Assembly (NCBI RefSeq): GCF_901709675.1 | Contig: NC_051089.1 | Location: 17,542,008 to 17,606,007 of the forward strand | Direction: 5' to 3' | Origin: Syngnathus acus | Lineage: Eukaryota; Chordata; Actinopteri; Syngnathiformes; Syngnathidae | Length of the DNA: 64,000 nucleotides | Shown here: positions 49,451 through 59,513 of the stretch, in pieces | How positions within the stretch are numbered: position 1 is the first letter of the stretch | How the letters are laid out: the number at the start of each line of letters is the position of its first letter | Made by a program: the position numbers and the translations under genes | Notes under the pieces: generated by a model | Databases searched by the model: none | What the model saw: the letters and a program-made list of their open reading frames with translations, nothing else | What the model was told of the DNA's origin: nothing

Positions 49451-50784
49451 AGAGAATAAGATCATGAGCATGACAATATTACAATTTACAGGTACCAAAC
49501 ATGTATGCATTTTAGTTCACTTTGAGATGATAGATAAATTGGATTGTAGCTATGATTATTAACGTATAACAAAATACATTCAAATATAGAGATTTTTCTA
49601 GATAAATTAAAGGCCCGCTTAAATGGACGTTAATGCAATAAATGGGTAAGAATAATAAAAAGGAAATATTGGAATGTGTATTAAAAAACCTTTCCTGAAT
49701 GTAAATCAGATGCGTGCATCTGGCATCAAAGCGTAGCGATCCGGTTATCTAAATTGTCATGTGGTCAGTTTATATGAATTGATATGGTCACTTTTTCAAC
49801 ATCATATTTTGATAGGTAGTAGTTAATATCCAAATCTCTTTTTAACATAGTATAAACAAAATATTTTTGGTAAAAGCAGTGTGTATATTGTGCATATCCA
49901 TAAGTTAATTTTAAATAACAAAATGACCGCTATAGAATTTCATTTCTTATCTAAAATTCAGCTAGGATAGGCTCCAGCACACCTGGAACTTTAGTGAGGC
50001 TAAGTGGTACAGAGAATGGATAAATGAGATCATGAGCATTACAGTGTTACAATGTACAAGTACCACTCCTGTGTGCATTTTTAGTTGACTTTGAGATGAT
50101 GAAAAATTTAATTGTAGCTATGATTATTAACCTATAACAAAATACATTTAAATATAAAGATAAAATAAAGATTGTTCTCGATCAGTGGCTCTTAACCTGG
50201 GTTCGATCAAACCCTAGTGGTTCGGCACAGCCTCCACAGGTCCGAACACACCTGATTTATCGTGTAAATATGTGATGACGCATATCTAAACTGGTCTCGC
50301 AAAGGCAACAGCAGAAGTCACACTTATTTGCAGGTATGTAATTTGTTTTCAGTTCATGCATTGTGTTGGTTTTGTACTTTGAATAAGGTGATGTTCATGC
50401 TTGGCTCATTTTGTGCGCCAGTAAAAAACAATGATGTCTTGAATTTGGAAAAAAATAATTTTATTTTTAATTAAAGAGGGGTTCAGTGAATGCGCATATG
50501 AAACTGGTGGGGTTTGGTACCTCCAACAAAGTTAAGAACCACTGTTCTAGATAAATTAAAGTCCCGCTTAAATGGACATTAATGGAATAAATGGTTAAGA
50601 ATAATAAAAAGGAAATATTGGAATGTGTATTTAAAACCTTTCCTGAATGTAAATTAAATGCGTGCGTCTGGCATCAAAACGTAGCAATCCGGTTATTTAA
50701 ATTGTCACGTGGTCATTTTATATGAATTGATATTTTGATGGGTAGTAGTTATTATCCTAATCACATTGACTGCTATAGAATTTC
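49376..50784. repeat. Segmental tandem duplication, about 0.57-kb unit
   Basis: Copy A (about 49376-49942) and copy B (about 49943-50784) share aggatcggctccagcacacc-like start, gctatgattattaac, ttctagataaattaaa, cccgcttaaatgga and gaatgtgtatt...cctttcctgaatgtaaat blocks in the same order. Copy B is longer because it contains the 362-bp hAT at 50183-50544. The SINE-core end is included in both copies. Confidence 0.88.
50183..50544. mobile_element. hAT MITE (TTCTTAACC type), 362 bp, TSD with empty site
   Basis: Left cagtggctcttaacctgg; right gttaagaaccactg; flanks ttctcgat (50175-50182) and ttctagat (50545-50552). Copy A of the surrounding duplication has the single site ttctagat near 49595, so the unoccupied target is visible. 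Confidence 0.92.
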
Positions 50785-50789
50785 AAATA

Positions 50790-51100
50790 GGGATAAAAGT
50801 TAATGAATGTGGCAAATGTACTAATACATCCAAAAAAGCCAAGTTGTACCTGTCAGGGATCTACACAGTTTTACTTCAGTTTACCTTTATCAAACTTGCT
50901 TCACTGCAGTGTGGGAATAAACTGAATTTATGAAATTATCTTCTTACCTCAGCCATCTTCATTATCTTCAGTCAGAAGTTCCCAAGGGTATCTTCCCTGT
51001 GAGTCCTGAAAACAACTGCTTCCAACTCCCTTGTTCGCACAAGTACTAATGCAAAAATTCCATCACATCACACTCAGCAGTTTCTCCTGCTACAATAACC
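50790..51100. other. Non-coding stretch, nothing recognised
   Basis: No frame, repeat or terminus identified. Confidence 0.4.
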
Positions 51101-51103
51101 ACA

Positions 51104-51106
<3 letters not shown>

Positions 51107-51184
<78 letters not shown>
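51107..51184. repeat. (TC)n microsatellite
   Basis: About 39 TC units uninterrupted; a polypurine-polypyrimidine tract with triplex potential. Ser-Leu and Glu-Arg frames across it are artefacts. Confidence 0.97.
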
Positions 51185-51187
<3 letters not shown>

Positions 51188-51446
51188 TGCACGCATGCAC
51201 ACTCACACACGCACTGACACAGGCACACACCCTCTTAGAGTCACATGGCAGTCCCCTCACAGCTGGCTGGAAGAGGGCATGACACTCATCTTTCACAGAT
51301 ATTTGATCAAAAGGTACCACAAATGCTTGAGGCTCTTCTAATGCAGTCAGAGTTACGGTTATTAGGTTCATATTGGGAAGAGGTGGATATGAACAAGCTC
51401 CAGTGAGCTTAAACTGCTGTACCACAGAGTTCTTATCTAATTTGAC

Positions 51447-51930
51447 TAAGGGTGTATTCAGACCAAAAAGTCCTTTAGTCCGCTTGTTTGGTCTGGGCCA
51501 AAAGCAGACCTAATTTTTTTCGTTTAGTGTGGTTCCTATTCATACTGTTCATTTTGCGAGTGAAGTATATTTTGTAAACACATCCACGCTTCTGACGATC
51601 TGTGCTCCCATTGGACAACAATGACCAGGGCGGCACACAGAGCACAGACCTGGAAACAGAAGAAAACATGCGAGTCCTATGTCCTGCATTCCTGCTCTGC
51701 ATAATTGTGCTGTTGGTTCAGATCTACGCTGTTTGTATTCACACCTGAAGCGAACCGCACCAGAATTAGTTTGGAAGCGAACCACTTTTGTGGTCTAAAT
51801 CCGGTTCTTTAATCCGCACCAGGATTTGTTTGTGTGTATTCACACCTGCATAAAAGGTCCGGACCAGTGTTAGAATCGAACCCTGGTCCTTTTAAAGTGG
51901 ACCAAACAGTTAGGTCTGAATACACCCTTA
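51447..51930. mobile_element. MITE with TAAGGGTGTATTC inverted ends, 484 bp
   Basis: Left taagggtgtattcagacc; right ggtctgaatacaccctta. Subterminal gtgtattcacacctg and ccaaa motifs recur inside in both orientations. The TWA at each edge would fit a PIF/Harbinger-type target, but this is inference; direct repeats beyond the TIR are not clear. Confidence 0.75.
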
Positions 51931-51934
51931 GAAA

Positions 51935-52364
51935 CATGATAATGTACACAAAATATTTCAGCATTAGGAAACAATTTAGTATAATGTTTGACATTGGTAT
52001 CAAAACCCATATTCAATGTAAGTACTTTTAGACAGGTTTTACATTTGTGCAGATGTCTAGGCGAGATCTTGAGCCCAGAGATGATCATATCATTGAGTTT
52101 ATATTGTTGGTCGATATCTTCTACTCTACTGGTCTTTCTTGGGATTCGCAGCTTTGAAAAATGCAATTTCTTGGTTTCTAATCCAATCAATCGAGTCACC
52201 ATTTCCATAATACTCCTCTTAATGTCTCTGATCTCCCCTCCCGTCTCTTGAAGAGAGTTGAGAGTTCTCTGCTGATTTTTTTTCCCCAGAGCTCCTAGAG
52301 TTTTCAGCTGATTTTTGATTTCTTCCAAAGCATCGGCCATTCCCTGATCCTTTTTTGGTCCCAT
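51935..52364 (-). pseudogene. LINE ORF1 N-terminal fragment
   Basis: Minus-strand ATG at 52364 gives MGPKKDQGMADALEEIKNQL, a predicted coiled coil (LKTLGALGKKNQQRTLNSLQ, then GGEIRDIKRSIMEMVTRL), then YKLNDMIISGLKI, the lead-in to the RNA-binding domain seen at 1290-1340 (VISGISI). The frame is interrupted before that domain by different sequence, including the MITE at 51447-51930. Typical of ORF1 nucleic-acid chaperones of fish LINEs. The start is credible because the coiled coil follows directly. It is a transposon relic. Confidence 0.6.
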
Positions 52365-52371
52365 TGCTCAA

Positions 52372-52400
52372 TAATAATAATAATAATAATTATTATTATA
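52372..52400. repeat. (TAA)n/(ATT)n short repeat
   Basis: aataataataataataataa followed by ttattatta. Simple sequence upstream of the ORF1 fragment. Confidence 0.85.
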
Positions 52401-52780
52401 ATACATCTCAAGTAAAGCTATTTTATGTTAAGTAGTTTGCATTTTGCATGTCTGTGTGTCTGTCTGCTGTTATCTCTCAGTTGTTATTTCAATGAAATGA
52501 AATTTGTCTCAAAATCCATTTTTGATATAAGTACTTTCAGAAAGGTTTTACATTTACACAAATCTATGTATAAACAATATTCCTAGTTCATTTGTGAGTG
52601 GATGCAAATACTGACACACTGCATTTAAAATAGATATTGGATTAGATGCAAGAAGGATTTATCCAGACATTTCCATTTTCTGGGTCCATAAGTATCAACC
52701 CATGTTTTAAAAATTGACATTTGTTATAGTATTGCTTGAAAGCTTCAGGTCAGGTAAAAGTCATGGTGTTAGGTTACAAT
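52400..52780. other. Non-coding stretch, nothing recognised
   Basis: gtactttcagaaaggtttta at 52531 echoes gtacttttagacaggtttta at 52021, suggesting an old duplication around the LINE fragment. No other feature. Confidence 0.4.
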
Positions 52781-52784
52781 AGCC

Positions 52785-53030
52785 ATCCCTCCATCTGAAC
52801 CACTTATCCTCACGCGGGTTGCGAGCGCGCCGGAGCCTATCCCAGCTGACTTCAGGCAGTAGGCGGGATACACCCAGAACTGGTTGCAGGGCACACAGAC
52901 AACTATTCGCACCTATGGGCAATTTGGAGTTATGAATCGGCCTACCATGCATGTCTTTGGAATATGGTAGGAAACCGGAGTACCCAGCACAGGGAGAAGA
53001 CATGCTCTATTTTGCCGATGGTAGCTTGAG
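52785..53030 (-). mobile_element. SINE-core fragment (DANA/Mermaid-like), minus strand
   Basis: gagcctatcccagctgactt, ggcaatttggagttatgaat, atcggcctaccatgcatgtc and gaaaccggagtacccagcac are the reverse of the SINE core. Followed by unrelated sequence. Confidence 0.6.
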
Positions 53031-53630
53031 CAGGGAGACGTGTGCCATTTTGCGAAAATAAACGGTCCACTACCATGAGGATGATCATGTTCCCATTGGA
53101 AGGAAAAAGGATGCGGCACCATGGTCGCCGCAGTACTGGCAGGGGCTGGAGAAACCCAGCAGGGGGCCGGCTGGAGGTCGCAGGTCGGAAAGGCTCGGAC
53201 GTGCAGGCGGTGCAGAACAGACTGAACATTGATGTTGTGTTCAGGCATGGTCTTTGAGAAGATTAAGATGGGCACCTTTGTGGCCTCGGTGGAAAAAGAC
53301 CAAGGCTGAAAGGAGAATTGAATTTGGCAGCTCGACAAAAATGCACGAACCTGTCGGGGATTACCGTCGAATCTTTACGGGCTTCCGACCTTGGGTTCCA
53401 GAACATCCGGAACCGACATTGGTGCAGTGGCTGGTGGGGCCTCAGGTGTTGGGCGCAACTGCGCAGGGCAAATGGGAGTTGGCAAAGCGGTTGCGGGCGC
53501 TAGGTTCTGGCACACCTGATGCATCAGCTGGGTGAGATTCTTCACCTCCTTGGATAGTTTGTCGATGACCCTCCCCGCGAACCACTTGATCCATTCCAGG
53601 AATTTGTGCGCTGGTTGTGAGTTGGTCAGT
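53030..53630. other. GC-richer stretch of unknown origin
   Basis: Frames on both strands (for example 53254-53535 plus) have no recognised motif. gaacatccggaaccgacatt and ggtggggcctcaggtgttgg suggest degraded retroelement coding sequence, unproven. Directly followed by an LTR fragment. Confidence 0.35.
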
Positions 53631-53636
53631 TAATAC

Positions 53637-53846
53637 TGTCAGAAGCAGGACAGGACGACCAAATGCGACACAAACTGGTTTATTTTGTAAAAGGGAAGTG
53701 GGAGACTGGAACGCTGACAGAGAAGGAGCAGCAAAGACACTGTGCAGACACCATCTGAGAGCAGGAGCTCGTACATGGCAGGCTGCTTTCGGACTGGGGA
53801 CACGTTAGCTGGCAGATCGACGGGGAGATGTACGTGAGCTGTGACA
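53637..53846 (-). mobile_element. LTR fragment related to the solo LTR at 10141
   Basis: tgtcagaagcaggacaggac, cgaccaaatgc and tttatt (AATAAA on the minus strand) parallel the LTR at 10141-10513. It may end at gagctgtgaca (53846). Flanks do not form a convincing TSD, so ends are tentative. Confidence 0.5.
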
Positions 53847-53997
53847 GCATAGAGTCACTCTTTTTGTTATCAAAATAACTGCAAGCAAAGTGAGAAGGAA
53901 GGAGTATTAGTTGATTGGGATCAAACTAAGGATACATTTGGGTCAATAGTTAGTTAATACATAAAAAGTATGCACTTAAGAGGAAAGATTTGGAGTA

Positions 53998-54712
53998 CCC
54001 TATTTTCTGCACCATGAGGCGCACTTAAAAGCCTTTAATTTTCTCAAAAAACATAGGTGCGTCTTTCAATAAGGTGCGCCTTATGTGTGGACCAAATTCC
54101 AAAATCTGTAAAGTTGTTTTGTGTGGCTTCCGTAATGTGAAGACCCGATGAACCAATCAGAGGACATTATGTTTTATGTGGATTGGGGCAAAAACCAATC
54201 AGAGGACTGGACGTAACACGTAGAGGAGTACGTACCTCCGCCGCCATTGGTAAATAAATACTATCGTTTGTGCAGAGTAAACAGCATTAGGACCCTCTAA
54301 AATGGCATGGACAAAGACATGCTTGCAAGGCACAATTAAAGCTTTTTGGAAAGCCAGGTTCATTGCAGAAGAGCAACGTGACGACAAGACAATGAGAGGG
54401 AACTTGGCATGTTTAATAGCGAACTTGCCCAACTGTTTAATTTGGATACAGCAAATGAGGACTTGGACAGATTTGCGTATGAATATCGAGTAACAGTAAT
54501 GTGAGTACAGTAGAGTACATGGTTAAACAGTAGAATAAAGTACAACCGAACTCACTGTCTTGCTCCCGTGATGTTTTTTTGTTTACCGTAAATCATGGCA
54601 TGCATACGCCCTATAATGCGGTGCGCCCTATGTGTGGATTAAATACAAAATAAACCCCGCAATTGAGTCTGCACCTTTTAACCTGAAGCGCCTTATGGTG
54701 CAGAAAATACGG
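53998..54712. mobile_element. TA MITE (AAGGCGCAC type), 715 bp
   Basis: Left ccctattttctgcaccatga then ggcgcac; right cgccttatggtgcagaaaat then acgg; TA at 53996-53997 and 54713-54714. Internal gtgcgccttatgtgtgga occurs near both ends (54068, 54625), a subterminal repeat. No transposase frame. Confidence 0.82.
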
Positions 54713-54714
54713 TA

Positions 54715-55365
54715 CTGTATTGGTCCCTTTGAATTGTAAATGTCTTCTTTGTTCAGATAGGTTAATAGGCTAGACATTTAGTGAGAAGAGATTAAATCGA
54801 CTGATGAAGATTAATAATTGCACAAACTCCAGTTTCATTTTTTGATGGACAGCAACAATATTATGATTAATTTGTTGAATATTTGTCATGTGATATTTAT
54901 TTCCAGATTAGTAGATTGTTTTATCAGAAATCGTGAGAATAAAGAAGGCAGTTTAATTTGTAAGATTGCAGCTGAATGCCACTTTTAAGAGCCAACAAGA
55001 GAGATCTTTGCAAGAGCATCGATGGTTCCTGATTTCACAGTTTTTGATTTGATATATACCAGTTTAATTCGGTTTAGCAGGGATATAGCAACCTAGAGAG
55101 ATTTAAATTCAAAAGCAAAATTTCATTTTTAATATATATGTACATACACAGGCTAACATGAGGATGGAAAAGAAAACTAGCTGAAAAATGGCATTTGTTT
55201 TAATTTGGGCGATTATAAATTCATCATATTCAAGTAATATCTTTAACTGCTGCTGACAATAACAAAAACTTGTATTGTTGAATGATAGTACTAAATGCAT
55301 ATACTCATCAACCTATTGGTGGAGTGCTAAATTACATTACAGTTTATTACAAAGGATTTTGGAAC
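54715..55365. other. A/T-rich non-coding stretch
   Basis: No frame or repeat recognised. Flanks the L2 3' tail. Confidence 0.4.
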
Positions 55366-55366
55366 T

Positions 55367-55389
55367 TAATAATAATAATAATAATAATG

Positions 55390-55427
<38 letters not shown>
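55367..55427 (-). repeat. (TAA)n microsatellite forming the L2 3' tail
   Basis: About 20 TAA units with one interruption (tgataa). On the minus strand it is (TTA)n directly after the L2 3' end (agcgctatacaaatttaatg), the expected microsatellite tail of L2-type LINEs. Confidence 0.92.
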
Positions 55428-55551
55428 TCATTAAATTTGTATAGCGCTTTTCAAACACCCAAAGACGCTTACAGGGAACAAGGCAAAGACATACATGAGG
55501 GGAGGGGGACGGGGAGGAAACAATCGGGTAAACTTAAGAAGAGGAAACCAG

Positions 55552-57433
55552 TTATGGGTAGGGGAGGTCATGCGCTTGGGAGAAGAGGTAAGTTTTTAGA
55601 CGGGACTTAAATATGGGGAGTGTGGGTGAGTCACAGACAGACTGGGGGAGAGAGTTCCAGAGTCGGGGTGATGTGCAGGAAAAGGCTCTGTCACCGAAGG
55701 ATTTGAGTTTGGATTTTGGGACTGTCAGACGTGAAGTATTGGAGGATCGGAGGGGACGGTTGGGGCAGTAGGGGACAAGGAGGTCGGATAGGTAAGTGGG
55801 AGCCAGGTGGTGAAGGGCTTTGAAGGTGAGGAGGAGTATCTTGAAGATGATACGCTCCTTCATGGGGAGCCAGTGAAGAGAGTGGAGAACAGGAGTGATG
55901 TGTTCACGGGACCGGGTGTGGGTAAGGAGGCGGGCAGCAGAGTTTTGGACTAGTTGAAGTCGATGGAGTGAGTGAGCAGTGATTCCAGTGAGAAGGGAGT
56001 TGCAGTAATCAAGCCGGGATGAGATGAAGGCGTGGATGAGAGATTCAGCGGCAGGGAGAGAAAGGCAGTGCCGGATTTTAGCGATGCGTCGGAGGTGGAA
56101 GTAGGAGGTCTTGACAACTGAGCTAACATGAGGTTGAAAGGACAGTGTGGGGTCAAAAATAACGCCAAGATTGCGTGCCAGAGGGGAGGGAGTGATGTTT
56201 GAGGAGTCGATGGTGAGTGTGATGGATCCAGTTTTGTTAAGGGAGGATTTAGTGCCTATGAGGAGGAACTCTGTTTTGTCACTGTTGAGTTTGAGAAAGT
56301 TGTGGGTCAGCCATGCTTTTATTGTAGAGATGCAGGTTTCAAAATGAGTGAGGGAAGGGTTACGGGTTGGTGTCGTACGTATGTAGATCTGGGTGCCATC
56401 AGCGTAGCAGTGGAAGTCCAGATTGAGTTTGCGGATGACAGTACCAAGGGGAAAGAGGTAACAGATGAATAGGAGGGGGCCAAGAACTGAGCCTTGGGGG
56501 ACCCCTTGTGTAACTGGGGAGAGGATGGATGTGTGACCGGAGAGAGAGATGAACTGGTTTCTGTTGGTGAGGTAGGAGGTGAGCCAGTCGAGTGCAGTGC
56601 CCTCAACACCTAGTTGGCGCAGCCTTTGCAGGAGGATGGAATGGTTCACAGTGTCAAAGGCTGCGCTAAGGTCAAGTAGTAGTAGGATGTTGAGGGCACC
56701 AGAGTCTGCAGAAATGAGAAGATCGTTGGTGACTTTGACTAGAGCTGTTTCAGTGCTGTGAAGTGGGCGGAATCCGGACTGGAAGGGTTCATAGAGGTTG
56801 TTGGACTGGAGATGGGTGTGGAGTTGGGCGGAGACAATGCGTTCTAGGGTTTTGGAAAGGAATGAAAGGTTGGAGATGGGACGGTAGTTGGAGAGGTTGA
56901 GTGGGTCCAAGGTGGGCTTTTTGAGGATGGGGGTGATGGCAGCAAGTTTATAGACAGTGGGAAAGTGGCCAAGGGATAAAGACTGATTAAAAAGGGTGGT
57001 GAGGTGGGGGAGGAGGACAGGGAGGCAGGCCTTAGTTAAGGTCGTTGGAAGAGGGTCGAGAGAGCAGGTGGTTGTCTTGGATGAGGTAATGATGTCTAGG
57101 ATAGTGGAGGAGTCGACAAGGGAGAAGGCAGTGAGAGAGGGGAAGGGAGGGAGGTCAGGGAAGGGGGGCAGGAGGGCAGGGGAGGAGGAGTTATTGATGG
57201 TGTCTGTCAGAGAACTGTTGATTTGGGCGAGTTTGTTGTTAAAGTTGACAAGGAAGGAGTTACAGAGGGCGGGTGAGGAGGGTGGCTTGGTGACCGGTGG
57301 CTGGAGCAATTTGTTGACAGTGGAGAACAGTATGCGGGGGTTTCGGTTGGTGTTATTAATGAGAGATGAGAAGTAAGCAGATTTGGCAGCAAGAAGAGCA
57401 TCACGATAGGAGGAGATGTGTTGTTTAAAGTCA
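55552..57433 (-). CDS. L2-like reverse transcriptase, catalytic YADD changed to YADG
   Basis: This part of a 707-codon frame resumes L2 sequence at KQHISSYRDALLAAKSAYFS. RT blocks follow: CSLDPLPTTLTKACL, NYRPISNLSFLSKTLERI, QSGFRPLHSTETAL, LLLDLSAAFDTVNHSILL (first catalytic Asp), QGVPQGSVLGPLLF, then HCYADGTQIYIRT, where the second Asp of the YADD box is Gly (GGC, 56395-56397). Thumb and C-terminal blocks continue intact (KLNSDKTEFLLIG, LQLVQNSAARLLTHT, LHWLPMKERIIFKILLL, LWNSLPQSV) to the stop at 55552. Codons before 57434 in the same frame belong to the nested Rex1-like tail. The Gly substitution alone should abolish polymerase activity. Confidence 0.85.
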
Positions 57434-58441
57434 AAGTCAAAGTCAAAGTCAGCTTTATTGTCAATCCCTTCATATGTCAAGACACACAAAGAAACCGAAA
57501 TTCCGTTTCCTCCATCCCACGGTGACGAGACATACAAGTAGGCGACACAAAACAAAAACAAGAAGGCACAAACCATAAATAATAAATAATAAATAAAATA
57601 AAATAAAATGAGCGATGAATAAAAACAGACCAATAACCCATTGAATAGGAGGGGCAAAACCGAGCCAGTGAGCATACAGCAAGAACAGGACGCTACGCTG
57701 AAAGGGGGAGCGAGTTCAGGATCCTAACAGCCTGGAGTACGAAGCTGTTGGAAAGTCTGGTGGTGCGGGAGCGCAGGCTCCTGTACCGCCTCCCAGAGGG
57801 CAGAAGTTCAAACAAAGAGTGAGCGGGGTGACTCACATCACTCACAATCTTGGTCGCCTTGCGGGTGAGATGGGAGGTGTAAATGTCCTTCAAGGAGGGG
57901 AGAGAAGCACCAATAGTCTTACTAGCCGTTTTCACAATGCGCTGCAGGGCCTTCAAGTCTTGGTCAGTGCAGCTGCCACCCCAGACAGCAATACAGCTGG
58001 AGAGGACGCTCTCAATGGTGCCGCGGTAAAAAGTAGTCATGATGGCCGGAGGAGTCCCCGCTCGCCTGAGTTTCCGAAGGAAGTACAGGCGGCGCTGGGC
58101 CTTCTTCGCCAGCGACGCGGTGTTGGTGGACCAGGAGAGATCCTCACTGATGTGCACCCCCAGGAACCTGGCGCTGCTCACTCTCTCCACCACAGCACCG
58201 TCGATGGTCAGCGGCAGGTGTTGGGCGTGACCCTTCCGGAAGTCAACGACAATCTCCTTGGTCTTGTCGACGTTCAGCAGGAGGTTGTTGTCCCTGCACC
58301 ACGCGGTCAGAAGGTCAACCTCCAGCCTGTATTGAGTCTCGTCTCCCTTGGTGATGAGACCCACCAGAGTCGTGTCGTCAGCAAACTTCACTATGCGGTT
58401 GCCGCTGCAGGTGGCAGCGCAGTCATGCGTCAGGAGGTTAA
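57434..58441 (-). mobile_element. Rex1-like LINE fragment nested in the L2 element
   Basis: 5'-truncated copy starting in the RT palm (LLTHDCAATCSGNRIVKFAD) and ending with a 3' UTR and (GACTTT)n at 57434-57460. The L2 sequence reads HAETF on one side and KQHISS on the other, so the site was cctttaaacaac; a short ctttaa overlap at both borders is a probable TSD. Confidence 0.85.
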
Positions 58442-59327
58442 AGGTTTCAGCATGGACGGTGAGGCGGGTTCTTTTGTAGATGCGTTCGAGTTGACGGCCA
58501 GTTTGTTTCATGGTGCGGAGTTCCGGTGTGTACCAAGGGGCAGAGTTAGTGAATGTAACAGAGGAAGTTTTCCAGGGGGCTAGGGAATCAAGGGAGTCAG
58601 AAAGGATGTTGTTGAGCGTGGTGGCAAGGTCGTCAGGGGAGGAAGAAGTGGGGTCGGAAGGAAGAGCAGAGGATAAGAGCTGGCAAAGCGTGATTGGGTT
58701 TACAGTCTTGATGTTGCGGTAGGAGATGGTGCGTTTTGTGGATTTATGAGGCGAGGGTAGAGGGGCAGAGAAGAGGATGCAGAGATGATCTGACAGTGGA
58801 AAGGTGAGAGGACGGGGGTTGGATGTGAGTGGAAAGGAGGAGCATACTATATCCAGGGTGTGGCCTTTGGTGTGGGTGGGGAAGTTGATGTGCTGGGTGA
58901 GATGAAAGCAGTCCAGAAGGGAGATGAAGTCAGACGTCAGTGAAGCAGTTGGCTGGTCGATGTGGATGTTGAAGTCACCGATTAGTAGGAGGCGATAGGA
59001 GACTGAGGATACGATGGTGAGAAGTTCAGAGAGTTCAGAGAGAAAAGACGGATGAGACTTGGGGGGGCGGTAGATAAGAACAGCAGTAGTAGAGTTGGGG
59101 AGGGAAAAAGCGAGATATTCAAAGGATGAAATAGATGGGAGGTTGAGGTCCAATTCAGTGATGGATAGGGACCGCTTATGGAGGACAGCAATACCACCTC
59201 CTCGCCCAGAGAGGCGGGGTTTGGCGATGTAGCTGTAATTAGACGGAGTGGCTTGGTTGAGAGAAAAATAGTCCAGGGGCTGTTGCCATGTTTCACAGAG
59301 AAGGAGCAGATCCAAATTATTGTCCAA
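57693..59327 (-). CDS. Chimeric frame: L2 endonuclease fused to Rex1-like RT C-terminus
   Basis: A single 544-codon frame. The first 296 or so codons are an L2 APE-like endonuclease: LLLLCETWQQPLDYF, YIAKPRLSGRGGGIAVLHK, SFEYLAFSLPNSTTAVLIY, LLLIGDFNIHIDQ (GDFN), KGHTLDIVCSS and LSDHLCILFS (catalytic SDH), then APWYTPELRTMKQTGRQLER. At HAETFN|LLTHDC (about 58441) it continues into a Rex1-like LINE: VKFADDTTLVGL (intact FADD, but motif A missing), ARFLGVHISEDLSW, RRLYFLRKLRRAGT and LLPSGRRYRSLR, ending at 57693. The fusion results from one 5'-truncated insertion that happened to keep the frame. Residues upstream of 59327 in the same frame (VALLNCRSLSNKSL) belong to the endonuclease, so the real start is further upstream. 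Confidence 0.8.
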   Translation of the reverse strand: MDNNLDLLLLCETWQQPLDYFSLNQATPSNYSYIAKPRLSGRGGGIAVLHKRSLSITELDLNLPSISSFEYLAFSLPNSTTAVLIYRPPKSHPSFLSELSELLTIVSSVSYRLLLIGDFNIHIDQPTASLTSDFISLLDCFHLTQHINFPTHTKGHTLDIVCSSFPLTSNPRPLTFPLSDHLCILFSAPLPSPHKSTKRTISYRNIKTVNPITLCQLLSSALPSDPTSSSPDDLATTLNNILSDSLDSLAPWKTSSVTFTNSAPWYTPELRTMKQTGRQLERIYKRTRLTVHAETFNLLTHDCAATCSGNRIVKFADDTTLVGLITKGDETQYRLEVDLLTAWCRDNNLLLNVDKTKEIVVDFRKGHAQHLPLTIDGAVVERVSSARFLGVHISEDLSWSTNTASLAKKAQRRLYFLRKLRRAGTPPAIMTTFYRGTIESVLSSCIAVWGGSCTDQDLKALQRIVKTASKTIGASLPSLKDIYTSHLTRKATKIVSDVSHPAHSLFELLPSGRRYRSLRSRTTRLSNSFVLQAVRILNSLPLSA

Positions 59328-59513
59328 TATTAGTTCGAAAATAACTAGTGATTTGTTGGAGAGGGAGCGACAGTTCAGCAGTGCGACGGAGATGGATGAA
59401 GGAGCGGGGGTGGGGGAGTGGAGATTGTTGAAGTTGACAGTACGGAAGGTGGGGGTGACGGGGGGGCGAGAGTTAGTCCAGAAAGAGGGGATGGGTGAGC
59501 CATCAGGGAAATG

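Noticed and set aside
53254-53535. 93-codon plus-strand frame with GSGTPDASAG end
   Set aside because: No recognisable domain, lies next to an LTR fragment, and overlaps equally long minus-strand frames.
53637-53846. A third solo LTR with TSD
   Set aside because: The flanks do not give a matching 5-bp repeat, so it is kept only as an LTR fragment.
54302-54493. 63-codon frame inside the TA MITE at 53998
   Set aside because: No similarity to a transposase and no conservation evidence. Likely chance.
57819-58583. 254-codon plus-strand ORF
   Set aside because: Antisense shadow of the Rex1-like RT and L2 endonuclease. No motif of its own.
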